This document shows positions 1-11,489 of a stretch of DNA of 64,000 nucleotides, in pieces. Within the stretch, counting starts at the first letter, position 1. Each line of letters begins with the position of its first letter. The stretch comes from Collinsella sp. GTDB lineage: Bacteria; Actinomycetota; Coriobacteriia; Coriobacteriales; Coriobacteriaceae. The notes under the pieces were generated by a model. The model saw nothing but the letters and a program-made list of their open reading frames with translations, was not told the DNA's origin and did no database searches. The position numbers and the translations under genes are program-made. The stretch spans positions 78,392 to 142,391 of the forward strand of contig DXMW01000024.1 in the NCBI GenBank assembly GCA_019414045.1. Reading direction: 5' to 3'.

Positions 1-484
1 TACGCTCGCTATGTACGTTGACGAGAAGCCCAACGCCGTGTGGCACGAGGGCGACGGCCGCGGCGTGTGGCAGCTGCCCTGCGACATCGCGCTGCCCTGC
101 GCTCGCGAGAACACGCTGCTGCTCGAGGACGCCCAGGCGCTCGTCGCCAACGGCTGCAAGGTGGTCGGCGAGGGCGCGAACATGCCCACGACCATCGAGG
201 CCACGACCTACTTCCAGGAGAACGGCGTCGCCTTTATGCCTGGTAAGGCTGCCAACGCCGGTGGCGTGCTCGTGTCCGGCTTGGAGATGAGCCAGAACGC
301 CGAGCACCTGTCCTGGACCTTCGAGGAGGTCGACGGCAAGCTCGAGCAGCTCATGCGCGGCATGTTCCACAACGTGGACGACACCGCCAAGGAGTACGGC
401 CAGGAGGGCAACTTTGTCATGGGCGCCAACATCGCCGGCTTCCTGAAGGTCGCCGACGCCATGCTCGCTCAGGGCGTCTGCTAA
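1..484 (+). CDS. gdhA: NADP-type glutamate dehydrogenase, C-terminal part
   Basis: Only the last ~160 residues are in the window; the frame is open from base 2. The enzyme interconverts glutamate and 2-oxoglutarate plus ammonia in the cytosol. The visible part is the Rossmann nucleotide-binding domain and C-terminal helices: VVGEGANMPTT, then KAANAGGVLVSGLEMSQNA, both typical of hexameric bacterial GdhA, and a closing helix ending in MLAQGVC. A strong terminator follows 27 bases after the stop, so this is the end of its transcript. The NADP rather than NAD preference is inferred from family resemblance, because the cofactor-specificity residues lie outside the window. Confidence 0.9.
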   Translation, partial: TLAMYVDEKPNAVWHEGDGRGVWQLPCDIALPCARENTLLLEDAQALVANGCKVVGEGANMPTTIEATTYFQENGVAFMPGKAANAGGVLVSGLEMSQNAEHLSWTFEEVDGKLEQLMRGMFHNVDDTAKEYGQEGNFVMGANIAGFLKVADAMLAQGVC

Positions 485-510
485 GCCCAGCTCGACATAG
501 CACCTGATGA

Positions 511-541
511 GGCTCCCAGCATTTGTGCTGGGAGCCTTTTT
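511..541 (+). terminator. Intrinsic terminator after gdhA
   Basis: A perfect 10-bp stem (GGCTCCCAGC with its complement), a 6-base loop ATTTGT and a run of five T. It closes the glutamate dehydrogenase transcript. Confidence 0.9.
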
Positions 542-604
542 CTATGGTGGTGAGGGCCGTGCGCCCTCGTTTGGTACACTTAGGGGTACTGGACAAGTAA
601 AGAG

Positions 605-1519
605 ATGGGGGAGAACGTGCTCAAGTTCGGTACCTACGTCCGTGTTGGAAACGCGGCCGAAGCCTATGAGCTCTTACAGAAGAACCGCAACAACAAGATT
701 GTGGGCGGCGGCATCTGGATGCGCCTGGGTTCGCGTCGCGTGGCGACGGCGATTGACCTTTCGGCCTGCGGACTCGATCAGATCGAGGAGACCGAGACCG
801 AGTTTCGCATCGGTGCCATGTGCACCCTACGCCAGCTCGAGCGCCATGCCGAGCTCAACGCGCTCGTCAACAATGTCTTTGAGTTTGCCGTCCACGATAT
901 CGTGGGCGTGCAGCTGCGCAATACCGCCACGGTGGGCGGCAGCATCTACGGCCGCTTTGGCTTCTCGGACGTGCTCTCGGCTTTCCTGGCGCTCGATTCC
1001 TATGTTGAGCTGACGGGCGCCGGCCGCGTACCGCTTGCCGAGTTCGTGGATATGGGCTACGTGCGCGACGTGATTGAGCGCGTCGTGGTCGTTAAGCACG
1101 AGTACCGCGTAAGCTACGAGGCCGTGCGCAAGGCCGCGACCGACTTCCCCTCGCTCAACGTCACCGCCGCCTGGTGGGACAACACCTGGCACGTCACCGT
1201 GGGCGCCCGCCCGCTGCGCGCAACCCTGCTGCAGGGCGAGGCGTGTGGTCTCACCAACGAGCAGCCTTCCGAGGACGAGCTGCGCGCCCTGGCTGCGTCC
1301 GTGCGCGCGCTGAGCTACGGCACCAATATGTGGGGCTCGGCCGACTACCGCCGCCGCATCTCGGCGCCGCTTGCCGTGCAGGCCGTTCGCCGCGCCGCCG
1401 GCATCGAGCTTTCGGCCGCGCTTGCCCGCGAGCTCGAGACCGTGCAAGTGCCTAAGTTTGCCACGGACGAGTATTCCTGCCGCCGCGTGCCCGGCGTCGA
1501 TTCTAGCGAGGTGCGCTAA
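605..1519 (+). CDS. FAD-binding (medium) subunit of a molybdenum hydroxylase
   Basis: 304 residues resembling the FAD subunits of the xanthine dehydrogenase/CO dehydrogenase family (YgfM, XdhB, CoxM types). It would carry electrons from the Fe-S clusters of its partner to FAD. Visible family signatures are VGGGIWMRLGSRR near residue 35, at the place of the first FAD loop, and NTATVGGSIYGR near residue 100, the family's NxATxGG FAD motif. The stop overlaps the start of the next gene by one base, so the two are translationally coupled. The start is uncertain: ATG at 605 or GTG at 617, where GGGGGAG lies just upstream. The substrate cannot be told from sequence. Confidence 0.82.
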   Translation: MGENVLKFGTYVRVGNAAEAYELLQKNRNNKIVGGGIWMRLGSRRVATAIDLSACGLDQIEETETEFRIGAMCTLRQLERHAELNALVNNVFEFAVHDIVGVQLRNTATVGGSIYGRFGFSDVLSAFLALDSYVELTGAGRVPLAEFVDMGYVRDVIERVVVVKHEYRVSYEAVRKAATDFPSLNVTAAWWDNTWHVTVGARPLRATLLQGEACGLTNEQPSEDELRALAASVRALSYGTNMWGSADYRRRISAPLAVQAVRRAAGIELSAALARELETVQVPKFATDEYSCRRVPGVDSSEVR

Positions 1520-4350
1520 TGGCTGCCAAACTCATCGATCTTTCCTTTACGCTCAACGGCCGCAAGGTCAAGGTTCAGATTGCCCCCGACACCATGCTCT
1601 TTGCGCTTTTGCGTGAGCAGGGCTGCGCGTCGGTGCGCTGCGCCTGCGAGACCACCAACTGCGGTCTGTGCACGGTGTGGCTCGACGGCGACCCGGTGCT
1701 GAGCTGCTCGGTTCCCGCCGCCCGTGTAGAGGGCCACACCGTCACCACGCTCGAGGGCCTCAAGGCCGAGTCCGAGGCGCTTGCCCGTGCGATGGCTGCC
1801 GAAGGCGCCGAGCAGTGCGGTTTTTGCGCCCCCGGCCTCATCATGAACGTGCTGGCGCTCGCCCGCGCCGCCAAGGAGGACCCGAGCCTCGTCGCCACGC
1901 GCGAGGAGCTCTCGCGCCAGCTGGCCGGCAACCTCTGCCGCTGCAGCGGCTACGAGAGTCAGCTGCGCGCCATCGTCCGCTTCCTCAACGAGTCCGGCGT
2001 GCAGGTGGGCTTTGAGATGCCCAAGCTGCCGGTCAACGACACGAGCTCCGACGGTGTCGCGTACAAGCAGATCACTCACAAGCAGCCCAAGAAGGATTCG
2101 AAGTCTCTGCTCGAGGGTCGTCCCGTCTACACGGGCGACATGGTGCCCGCCGGCGCGCTCATCGTCAAACTCAAGCGCAGCCCCTATGCCCGCGCCAAGA
2201 TCCGCTCCATCGATACGTCGCGCGCCCTGAAGGTGCCCGGCGTGGTGGGCGTCTACACCTACGAGGACGTGCCCCAGCGCCGCTTTACCATCGCCGGCCA
2301 GAGCTATCCGCAGCCGAGTCCCTACGACCGCCTGATCCTCGAGAACCTCGTGCGCTACCAAAACGAGGAGGTGGCGATCGTCGCCGCCGAGACCGAGGAG
2401 GCCGCCGACAAGGCGCTCAAGCTCATCAAGGTCGACTACGAGGTACTCGAGCCCCTGCTCGACTTTACCCAGGCACTCGATAACGACATCGTGGTCCACC
2501 CCGAGGGCGACGTGACCTTTATGTTCCCGCAGGGTGGCGATGTCCCGCGCAACCTGGTCTGCAGCGGTACCAGCGATTTTGGCGATCTTGATGAGGCCTT
2601 CGCCCAGAGCGACATTGTCTTTACCCGCACTTACACCAGCCAGGCCACGCAGACCGCGCCCATGGAGACCTTCCGTGCCTTCGCGACGACCGACGCGTTC
2701 GGCCGCATTTCGGTGACCACCTCTACGCAGGTGCCCTTCCACGTGCGCCGCATGGTCGCTCAGTCGCTCGATATCCCGCAGTCGCAGGTGCAGGTCATTA
2801 AGCCGCGCATCGGCGGCGGCTTTGGCTCCAAGCAGACGGGCTGCTGCGAGATCTTCGTGGCGTTCGTCACCCAGCAGACCGGCCGCCCGAGCTACTGCTG
2901 CTATACCCGCGAGGAGACCATCACCGCGGGCAACTCGCGCCACCAGATGCAGATGACCGTTAAGCTGGGCGCCATGAACGACGGCACCATCACGGCCATC
3001 GATCTGCATGCGCTGTCCAACGCCGGGGCCTATGGCGAGCATGCCACCACGACGATCGGCCTCTCGGGCCACAAGAGCCTGCCCATCTACAACCACGTGA
3101 AGGCGAGCCGCTTTAGCTGGGACGCCGTCTACACCAATACCAACCGTGGCGGTGCGTATCGCGGCTACGGTGCCACCCAGGGCCAGTTTGCCGTGGAGAG
3201 CGCCGTCAACGAGCTCGCCGATATGCTGCACATGGACCCCGCCGACCTGCGCCTTAAGAACATCGTGCGCGAGGGCGAGATCATGCCGCAGTACTACAAC
3301 GAGAAGCTCAACGCCTGCGCACTCGACCGCTGCCTGCTGCGCGCGATGGACATGATCGGCTGGCGCGACAAGCCGCTAGCCGTCGACCTGGGCGACCGCG
3401 TGCGTGCCCTTGGCTGCGCGCTCACCATGCAGGGCTCGGGCATCTCTAACGTGGACATCGCCGGCATCGATATGCGCCTGGAAGAGGACGGCTTCATTAC
3501 CATCGGTACCGGCGCCACCGATAACGGCATGGGCGTCGACACGATTCTGGCGCAGATTGCCGCCGAGGAGCTGGGCGTGGAGAGCTCGCTTATCGTGGTG
3601 CGCGGCGTGGACACCGATGTGTCGCCGTTCGATGCCGGCTCGTACGCGAGCTCGGGCACGTACGTGACGGGCCTGGCAGCCAAGAACGCCGCGACCGAGC
3701 TGCGCGAGAAGATCTGCGCCAAGGCCGCCCAGATGTGGGACGTGGACGCCGCCGATGTGGTCTTTGATGGCCAGTACGTGCGCCTGTCCGACGAGCGTGC
3801 TGCGCGCGAGCAGAACCGCTACCTTACGCTGCGCGACTTTGCCAACCTGTGCGTCAAGAACATCGCGGGCGGCGACGCGCTCACCTCGCACGCCTCTGCC
3901 TGCCTGCCCGTTTCGCCCCCGCCGTTTATGGCCGGCATCGCCGAGGTCGAGGTCGACAAGGCCACCGGCAAGGTGACTGTGGTCGACTACGCAGCGGCTG
4001 TGGACTGCGGCACCGTGATCAACGAGGCGCTCGCGCGCGTCCAGGCCGAGGGCGGCATTGCCCAGGGTATCGGTCACGCGCTCTACGAGATTGTCGAGCA
4101 CGACGACCGCGGCCGCCTGCGCACCGGCAACTTTATGAGCTACAAGCTGCCCACGCGACTGGATATCGGTAGCATCCGCGTGGCCTTTGAGCCGAGCTAC
4201 GAGCCGACGGGCCCGTTTGGCGCCAAGTCGATCGGCGAGGTCGTCATCAACACGCCGCTCGCTGCCGTTGCCTCGGCCGTGGCGCACGCCACCGGCCATC
4301 AGGTTCGCTCACTGCCGATCACGCCCGAGAAGGCCCTGCTGGGGGAGTAG
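1519..4350 (+). CDS. Fused [2Fe-2S] and molybdopterin subunit of a molybdenum hydroxylase (XdhD-like)
   Basis: 943 residues joining the two other subunits of a xanthine-dehydrogenase-type enzyme. Residues ~1-155 carry two [2Fe-2S] domains: the plant-ferredoxin cluster (CACETTNCGLC) and the helical cluster (QCGFCAPG with NLCRCSGY). From ~185 comes the molybdopterin-binding large domain, with GGGFGSKQ near 432, RGGAYRGYG near 543 and AKSIGE near 900, where the family's active-site glutamate falls. The fusion and a separate FAD subunit match the E. coli ygfM-xdhD arrangement. The likely role is hydroxylation of a purine or other N-heterocycle in the cytosol. The exact substrate is unknown. Confidence 0.85.
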   Translation: MAAKLIDLSFTLNGRKVKVQIAPDTMLFALLREQGCASVRCACETTNCGLCTVWLDGDPVLSCSVPAARVEGHTVTTLEGLKAESEALARAMAAEGAEQCGFCAPGLIMNVLALARAAKEDPSLVATREELSRQLAGNLCRCSGYESQLRAIVRFLNESGVQVGFEMPKLPVNDTSSDGVAYKQITHKQPKKDSKSLLEGRPVYTGDMVPAGALIVKLKRSPYARAKIRSIDTSRALKVPGVVGVYTYEDVPQRRFTIAGQSYPQPSPYDRLILENLVRYQNEEVAIVAAETEEAADKALKLIKVDYEVLEPLLDFTQALDNDIVVHPEGDVTFMFPQGGDVPRNLVCSGTSDFGDLDEAFAQSDIVFTRTYTSQATQTAPMETFRAFATTDAFGRISVTTSTQVPFHVRRMVAQSLDIPQSQVQVIKPRIGGGFGSKQTGCCEIFVAFVTQQTGRPSYCCYTREETITAGNSRHQMQMTVKLGAMNDGTITAIDLHALSNAGAYGEHATTTIGLSGHKSLPIYNHVKASRFSWDAVYTNTNRGGAYRGYGATQGQFAVESAVNELADMLHMDPADLRLKNIVREGEIMPQYYNEKLNACALDRCLLRAMDMIGWRDKPLAVDLGDRVRALGCALTMQGSGISNVDIAGIDMRLEEDGFITIGTGATDNGMGVDTILAQIAAEELGVESSLIVVRGVDTDVSPFDAGSYASSGTYVTGLAAKNAATELREKICAKAAQMWDVDAADVVFDGQYVRLSDERAAREQNRYLTLRDFANLCVKNIAGGDALTSHASACLPVSPPPFMAGIAEVEVDKATGKVTVVDYAAAVDCGTVINEALARVQAEGGIAQGIGHALYEIVEHDDRGRLRTGNFMSYKLPTRLDIGSIRVAFEPSYEPTGPFGAKSIGEVVINTPLAAVASAVAHATGHQVRSLPITPEKALLGE

Positions 4351-4387
4351 GCGAGGAGGCGCTGTACCCGCTCATTGCCTAGCCCGG

Positions 4388-4433
4388 GGAAACTGCAGCC
4401 CACTTTTCAACTGAATTGTGGGCTGCAGTTTCC
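4388..4433. repeat. Perfect 16-bp inverted repeat
   Basis: GGAAACTGCAGCCCAC at 4388-4403 is exactly inverted at 4418-4433 around a 14-base loop. It lies 37 bases after the molybdenum hydroxylase stop. It could act as a transcript end but lacks a T run. Its right arm starts the tandem repeat listed next. Confidence 0.7.
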
Positions 4434-4572
4434 GTTTGAGGGCCTTGGCGGAAAGTGCATCCCGGAATAGGGGCTCAAAACGGGTTGCAGTTTCCGGTTG
4501 ATGGCTATAGCGGAAATTACATCCCATTCCGAGGCTCCAAACCGGGACACGCTTTCCGGCACATGGCCAGCA
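4418..4572. repeat. Two to three diverged ~62-63 bp tandem units
   Basis: The block starting GCAGTTTCCG at 4424 recurs at 4487, and a weaker copy (CGCTTTCCGG) at about 4550, giving periods of 63 and 62-63. The first two units contain TTTCCG followed ~20 bases later by CGGAAA, so each can form a small hairpin. No reading frame is conserved across the units. Confidence 0.55.
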
Positions 4573-4596
4573 CCGCCAGACTGCCGAGTCCCACCG

Positions 4597-4665
4597 AAGT
4601 TGCGGTGGAATAGGGACTGTTTTGGAGGACTGGAGCCCCAAACAGTCCCTATTCCACCGCAACTT
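4597..4665. repeat. Dispersed palindromic element, family 1, copy 1
   Basis: A near-perfect 28-bp inverted repeat (one extra T) beginning AAGTTGCGGTGGAATAG and ending in its complement, around a 12-base loop. The outer motif AGTTGCGGTGRAATA returns at 13041 and 14808 with different but still self-paired inner arms. Confidence 0.75.
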
Positions 4666-4781
4666 ATGAGATGGGGTGGCGTGCTCTATTGGCTTGCTCT
4701 CGTGGTGAGGTCGTGAGCCTGTAAAAGGTGTGCGTGCGCTTACCGTTCGTATCTGCTATCATTCGTAGTCTGTGCGCTCAT

Positions 4782-4865
4782 GCGGGCGTGGCGGAATTGG
4801 TAGACGCGCCAGATTTAGGTTCTGGTGGGATTCCCGTGAAGGTTCGAGTCCTTTCGCCCGCACCA
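4782..4865 (+). tRNA. tRNA-Leu, anticodon TAG
   Basis: Acceptor stem GCGGGCG pairs with CGCCCGC at 4855-4861, then discriminator A and an encoded CCA. The anticodon stem is CCAGA/TCTGG with loop TTTAGGT, giving anticodon TAG (reads CTN leucine codons). A long variable arm typical of class II tRNA-Leu and the GGTTCGAGTCC T-arm are present. Trigger factor begins 92 bases downstream. Confidence 0.95.
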
Positions 4866-4956
4866 ACGCACCTGCGTCGGCTCCCGCCGTCGCGACTCTT
4901 TGTTGCATAAAGGTACCAGCACCTCAGATAAGCTGGGCAGTATGAGGAGGAACGTG

Positions 4957-6255
4957 TTGAACATCACCGCTTCTGACGTCAAGGACGCCAAGCTCACCGC
5001 TACGGTCACCATCCCGGCCGCCGACGTCGACGCCGCGATCAAGAAGGCCTACAAGGACACCGCCAAGAAGTACCGCTTCCCGGGCTTCCGCGCCGGCAAG
5101 GCTCCCCGTCCGGTCATCGACTCTGCTCTTGGCGCCGAGGCTACCCTCGCTCAGGCCACCAACGACCTGATCGCCGCCAACGAGCCCGTCGTCCTCAACG
5201 AGCTGGACATCGTCCCCACCAAGAGCGGTGACTACAAGGAGCTCGACCTCGCCAAGGATCACGAGGACTACACCTACACCGTCGAGTTCTCCCTGCGTCC
5301 TGCCGCTGAGCTCTCTTCCTTCGACGCCGTTGAGATCGAGATGCCTCCCGCGGAGGTCACCGAGCCCGAGATCAACAACCAGGTCGAGATGCTCCTCAAC
5401 TACCGTGCCACCTTCGAGGACGTCGAGGGCCGCGCCGTCGAGGCCGAGGACTACGTTACCGTCGACCTCAAGGCCGTCGAGAACGCCGACAACTTTGCCG
5501 CCGAGGGCCGCATGCTCATCGCCGGTAGCGACAGCAACCCCAAGGAGTTCAACGAGGCCCTGATCGGTGCCAACGTTGACGACGTCAAGACCGTCACCTG
5601 GACCGACGAGGTCGAGGAGGGCGAAGAGGCCGAGACCCACACCGTCGAGGTCACCGTCAAGGGCATCAAGGTCCGTAACACCCCCGAGCTCACCGACGAG
5701 CTCGTCAAGTCCGACTTTGGCTTCGACAGCATCGACGCTATGCGCGACGCCATCAAGATTGAGATCGAGCAGGACAAGGCTTCCCGCCTCCCGGCCGAGA
5801 AGGAGAACCGTTGCGTCTCCGCTCTCGCCGAGCGTCTGCAGCTCGACGAGATGGACGCCGACTACGAGCAGTCCGTCTTTGAGGAGCTTGGCCAGAACTT
5901 CCTGTCCAACCTCGCTGCCCGCGGCATGACCCTGGACACCTGGCTGCCCGCTTCCGGTCTGACCATGGAGCAGTTCATCGGCGACCTGCACAAGCAGGCC
6001 AACGACGTTGCCCGTGAGTCCCTGGCGCTCGACGCTCTCGCCCGTGAGCTCAAGATCGAGGTCACCGAGGACGATATCAACGCCGAGTTCGAGAAGGCCG
6101 GCGTCAAGGACGTCGAGGCTTCCAAGGCTGAGTTCATCGCCGATGGCCGCATGCCTGCCGTCCGCGAGTCCATCCGTCGCTCCAAGGCCGTCGACCACCT
6201 GGTCGAGAACGCCAAGGTGACCGAGGTCGACGAGACCGCCAAGGACGCTGAGTAA
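4957..6255 (+). CDS. tig: Trigger factor, ribosome-associated chaperone and prolyl isomerase
   Basis: About 432 residues, the usual family length. It binds near the ribosome exit tunnel and shields nascent chains. The N-terminal ribosome-binding domain has the signature GFRAGKAPRPVI near residue 43; the FKBP-like isomerase domain follows at ~150-240, then the long helical C-terminal arms. The frame is open back to 4900, but AGGAGG at 4945-4950 favours GTG at 4954 or TTG at 4957; TTG has the better spacing (6 bases) and gives the usual N-terminus (x-NITASDVKDAKL). It heads the tig-clpP-clpX cluster, with a hairpin between it and clpP. Confidence 0.93.
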   Translation: MNITASDVKDAKLTATVTIPAADVDAAIKKAYKDTAKKYRFPGFRAGKAPRPVIDSALGAEATLAQATNDLIAANEPVVLNELDIVPTKSGDYKELDLAKDHEDYTYTVEFSLRPAAELSSFDAVEIEMPPAEVTEPEINNQVEMLLNYRATFEDVEGRAVEAEDYVTVDLKAVENADNFAAEGRMLIAGSDSNPKEFNEALIGANVDDVKTVTWTDEVEEGEEAETHTVEVTVKGIKVRNTPELTDELVKSDFGFDSIDAMRDAIKIEIEQDKASRLPAEKENRCVSALAERLQLDEMDADYEQSVFEELGQNFLSNLAARGMTLDTWLPASGLTMEQFIGDLHKQANDVARESLALDALARELKIEVTEDDINAEFEKAGVKDVEASKAEFIADGRMPAVRESIRRSKAVDHLVENAKVTEVDETAKDAE

Positions 6256-6331
6256 TTCTCGCCACCTTTCCCGCGAGCGCATGGATGCGCCCGTGATGGG
6301 GTAAAGTTATATGCCGGTTATCCGGTTGCTT

Positions 6332-6376
6332 CGTACGGTGCCAGCCAATGCATAGCATGCGGGCACCGTACGTTTG
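6332..6376 (+). terminator. Hairpin between tig and clpP
   Basis: CGTACGGTGCC at 6332-6342 pairs perfectly with GGCACCGTACG at 6362-6372, followed by TTTGTCT. It is probably a partial terminator separating tig from clpP. The T tract is short, so readthrough is likely. Confidence 0.55.
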
Positions 6377-6417
6377 TCTAGAACCACTATTGGTCCGTAA
6401 GAGAAATGGAGATGCGT

Positions 6418-7038
6418 ATGATCGCTAAGTTCGATTCCGCCCTCGTGCCATACGTTATCGAGCAGACGCCGCGCGGCGAGCGCAGCTACGATATCTATTC
6501 GCGCCTGCTCAACGACCGCATCATCTTCTTGGGCGAGGAGATCAACTCCGTCAGCGCCAATCTGGTCGTTGCCCAGCTGCTGCATCTTGAGAGCCAGGAT
6601 GCCGAGAAGGATATCTCGCTCTACATCAATTCGCCCGGTGGCGAGGTCTACTCCGGCCTGGCGATTCTTGACACCATGAACTTCATTAAGCCGCAGGTCT
6701 CCACCATCTGCGTCGGTATGGCCGCGTCTATGGCCGCCGTGCTGCTTTCGGCCGGCGCCAAGGGCAAGCGCTTCTGCCTGCCGCACTCCAAGGTTATGAT
6801 TCACCAGCCCAGCGGCGGTGCCCAGGGTCAGCAGACCGAGATCGAGATTGTGGCCGAGGAGATCAAGAAGACCCGCCGCGAGCTCAACCAGATCCTGTCC
6901 GACGCCTCGGGCCAGCCGATCGAGAAGGTCCAGGCCGATACCGAGCGCGACAATTACCTGACCGCTGCCGAGGCCCTCGACTACGGCCTGATCGACCGTA
7001 TCGTCACCTCGCGCGACCTCGCCGCGAAGGACGCCTAG
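6418..7038 (+). CDS. clpP: ATP-dependent Clp protease proteolytic subunit
   Basis: About 206 residues. The tetradecameric serine protease is fed by ClpX, encoded immediately after. The catalytic triad is visible: Ser104 in GMAASMAAV, His129 in VMIHQPSGG and Asp178 in TERDNYLTA. The frame has ATGs at 6406, 6412 and 6418. ATGGAG just before makes 6418 the best-spaced start (N-terminus [20 protein letters not shown]); 6406 would add four residues. The stop is one base before the clpX start, so the two are co-translated. A single clpP is seen here; other copies cannot be excluded. Confidence 0.95.
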   Translation: MIAKFDSALVPYVIEQTPRGERSYDIYSRLLNDRIIFLGEEINSVSANLVVAQLLHLESQDAEKDISLYINSPGGEVYSGLAILDTMNFIKPQVSTICVGMAASMAAVLLSAGAKGKRFCLPHSKVMIHQPSGGAQGQQTEIEIVAEEIKKTRRELNQILSDASGQPIEKVQADTERDNYLTAAEALDYGLIDRIVTSRDLAAKDA

Positions 7039-7039
7039 G

Positions 7040-8452
7040 ATGGCAGGTAACATGCAGGACAACTTTGACGAGAACGGCAACCCCATCCGCTGCTCCTTCT
7101 GCGGAAAAGAGCAGGGCCAGGTTCGTCGTCTCGTAAAGGGCCCGACCAACATCTTTATCTGTGACGAGTGCGTCGCCGCCTGCTCCGAGATCCTTGAGGA
7201 GTCGCTGGCTTCGGACTTTATGGACGCCGCCCGCAATGGCAATCTCCCGGGTTTCCTCAACGACCACGGCCAGGCTGCGTCCCAGCCCGCCGTTGACCCC
7301 GAGGCCGAGGGTTTTGAGCTCGAGGACGACCGTCAGGTCATCACGCACGTGCCGACCCCGCACGAGATTTATGACGAGCTTTCGGCCTATGTTATGGGTC
7401 AGGAGGACGCCAAGCGCGCCATGTCGGTGGCCGTGTACAACCACTACCGTCGCGTGATCGAGGGCGGTGCCGCGGTGTCTGCCTTTGATGAGGCTGACGG
7501 TATGGGCGGCCAGTTCGATGACGATATGGATGAGGTGGAGCTCGCCAAGTCCAATATTTTGCTGCTTGGACCCACCGGCACTGGTAAGACGCTGCTGGCC
7601 CAGACGCTCGCGCGCATCCTCGAGGTGCCGTTTGCCATCGCCGACGCCACCGCGCTCACCGAGGCCGGCTATGTGGGCGAGGACGTGGAGAACATCCTGC
7701 TCAAGCTCATTAACGCCGCCGATGGCGACATTGAGCGCGCGCAGGTGGGCATCATTTACGTGGACGAGATCGACAAGATCGCCCGCAAGGCCGAGAACCT
7801 CTCCATCACCCGTGATGTTTCGGGCGAGGGCGTTCAGCAGGCGCTGCTTAAGATTCTTGAGGGCACGGTGGCTAGCGTTCCGCCCACCGGCGGTCGCAAG
7901 CATCCCCAGCAGGAGCTGCTGCAGATCGATACGACGAACATCCTGTTCATCTGCGGCGGTGCCTTTGTGGGTCTGGATAAGATCATCGCCGATCGCGTGG
8001 GCAACAAGGGCGTGGGCTTTAACTCCGAGATCGCCGGCCCCACCTCGGTCGACGAGAACGATCTGCTGCGCCAGGTGCTCCCGCAGGACCTCAACGCCTT
8101 TGGCATGATTCCCGAGTTCGTGGGCCGTACGCCCGTCGTCACCCAGACGCAGGCGCTCGACGAGGACGACCTGGTTTCGATCCTGACCGAGCCAAAGAAC
8201 GCCGTGGTGCGCCAGTACCGCAAGATGTTCCAGCTCGAGGACGTTGATCTTGAGTTTGAGGACGCGGCCCTGCACGAGATCGCCCGCATGGCGCTTGCCC
8301 GCAAGACCGGCGCCCGCGGCCTGCGCGCCATCTGCGAGGACGTGCTGCAGCAGACGATGTTCGACCTTCCTAGTGAGGAGGGCGTCGCCAAGGTCGTCGT
8401 GACCGAAGCCGCCGTCAAGGGCGAAGAACAGCCCCAGCGCATCTACGGCTAG
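7040..8452 (+). CDS. clpX: ATP-dependent Clp protease ATP-binding subunit ClpX
   Basis: 470 residues, somewhat longer than the usual ~420 because of acidic stretches around residues 80-105 and 145-165. ClpX unfolds tagged proteins and threads them into ClpP. The N-terminal zinc-binding domain has CSFCGK and CDECVAAC (residues ~14-45). The AAA+ core has Walker A GPTGTGKT near 176, Walker B IIYVDEID near 240, and the pore loop GYVGEDVE. It follows clpP by one base. The terminator at 8474 ends the tig-clpP-clpX region. Confidence 0.95.
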   Translation: MAGNMQDNFDENGNPIRCSFCGKEQGQVRRLVKGPTNIFICDECVAACSEILEESLASDFMDAARNGNLPGFLNDHGQAASQPAVDPEAEGFELEDDRQVITHVPTPHEIYDELSAYVMGQEDAKRAMSVAVYNHYRRVIEGGAAVSAFDEADGMGGQFDDDMDEVELAKSNILLLGPTGTGKTLLAQTLARILEVPFAIADATALTEAGYVGEDVENILLKLINAADGDIERAQVGIIYVDEIDKIARKAENLSITRDVSGEGVQQALLKILEGTVASVPPTGGRKHPQQELLQIDTTNILFICGGAFVGLDKIIADRVGNKGVGFNSEIAGPTSVDENDLLRQVLPQDLNAFGMIPEFVGRTPVVTQTQALDEDDLVSILTEPKNAVVRQYRKMFQLEDVDLEFEDAALHEIARMALARKTGARGLRAICEDVLQQTMFDLPSEEGVAKVVVTEAAVKGEEQPQRIYG

Positions 8453-8473
8453 ACCTGCCTAAAATGTGTTTGC

Positions 8474-8512
8474 AAATAGCCTCCGACTACCCGCGGTCGG
8501 AGGCTATTTTAT
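8474..8512 (+). terminator. Intrinsic terminator after clpX
   Basis: A 14-bp stem (AAATAGCCTCCGAC with its complement) around an 8-base loop TACCCGCG, followed by TTTATAT. Because both arms carry A/T ends it could also stop leftward transcription. Confidence 0.85.
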
Positions 8513-8603
8513 ATATGCGCAATAACCCCAACTACCTGTGTTATTCTGTGTGTTTGTTTAAGCCTCAGCGAAGTCCTATCAGACTGAAGTAATCGATACC
8601 TAA

Positions 8604-8719
8604 GGGGAGGAATGTAGGCCCGATTTTCGTAGATTCCGCACGAGCCGAAGACCACTTAATGTGGTCTTCGAGCGAGCCCAGGACTTGACCGAGCAAAAAT
8701 CGGGCCTACATTCCTCCCC
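8604..8719 (+). promoter_or_regulatory. Structured valS leader element sharing a core with the leuS leader
   Basis: A perfect 24-bp outer stem (8604-8627 with 8696-8719) encloses a core hairpin CGAAGACCAC-TTAAT-GTGGTCTTCG at 8646-8670. The core and its flanks (TTCCGCACGAGCC before, GCGAGC..AGGACT after) recur in the leuS leader at 49064-49112, with a covarying A-T to G-C pair in the core stem. The outer stem has unrelated sequence in the two genes but pairs in both. The element ends 20 bases before the valS ATG. No T-box consensus is present. Function unknown; a cis-regulatory RNA or a palindromic repeat are the two readings. Confidence 0.65.
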
Positions 8720-8739
8720 GGCGGGACAGGGAGAGATAT

Positions 8740-11436
<2,697 letters not shown>

Positions 11437-11489
11437 GCGGTACTGGGGGACGCGGTTTGGGGCTTTGCTCGCTACTGCGAACACCTATT

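Noticed and set aside
4924..6282. Long antisense open frames opposite trigger factor, and likewise opposite valS, leuS, nusA and infB
   Set aside because: They arise from the high GC and strong codon bias; they have no domains, give repetitive Leu/Val/Gly or Arg/Ser sequences, and lack ribosome sites.
8604..8625. Start-stop mini-ORF (GGAGGA ATG TAG) in the valS leader
   Set aside because: It lies within the outer stem, and the leuS leader has no equivalent, so it is probably coincidental.
8604..8719. T-box riboswitch in the valS or leuS leader
   Set aside because: No TGGNACCGCG-type T-box, no specifier stem and no antiterminator/terminator pair; the shared structure is different.
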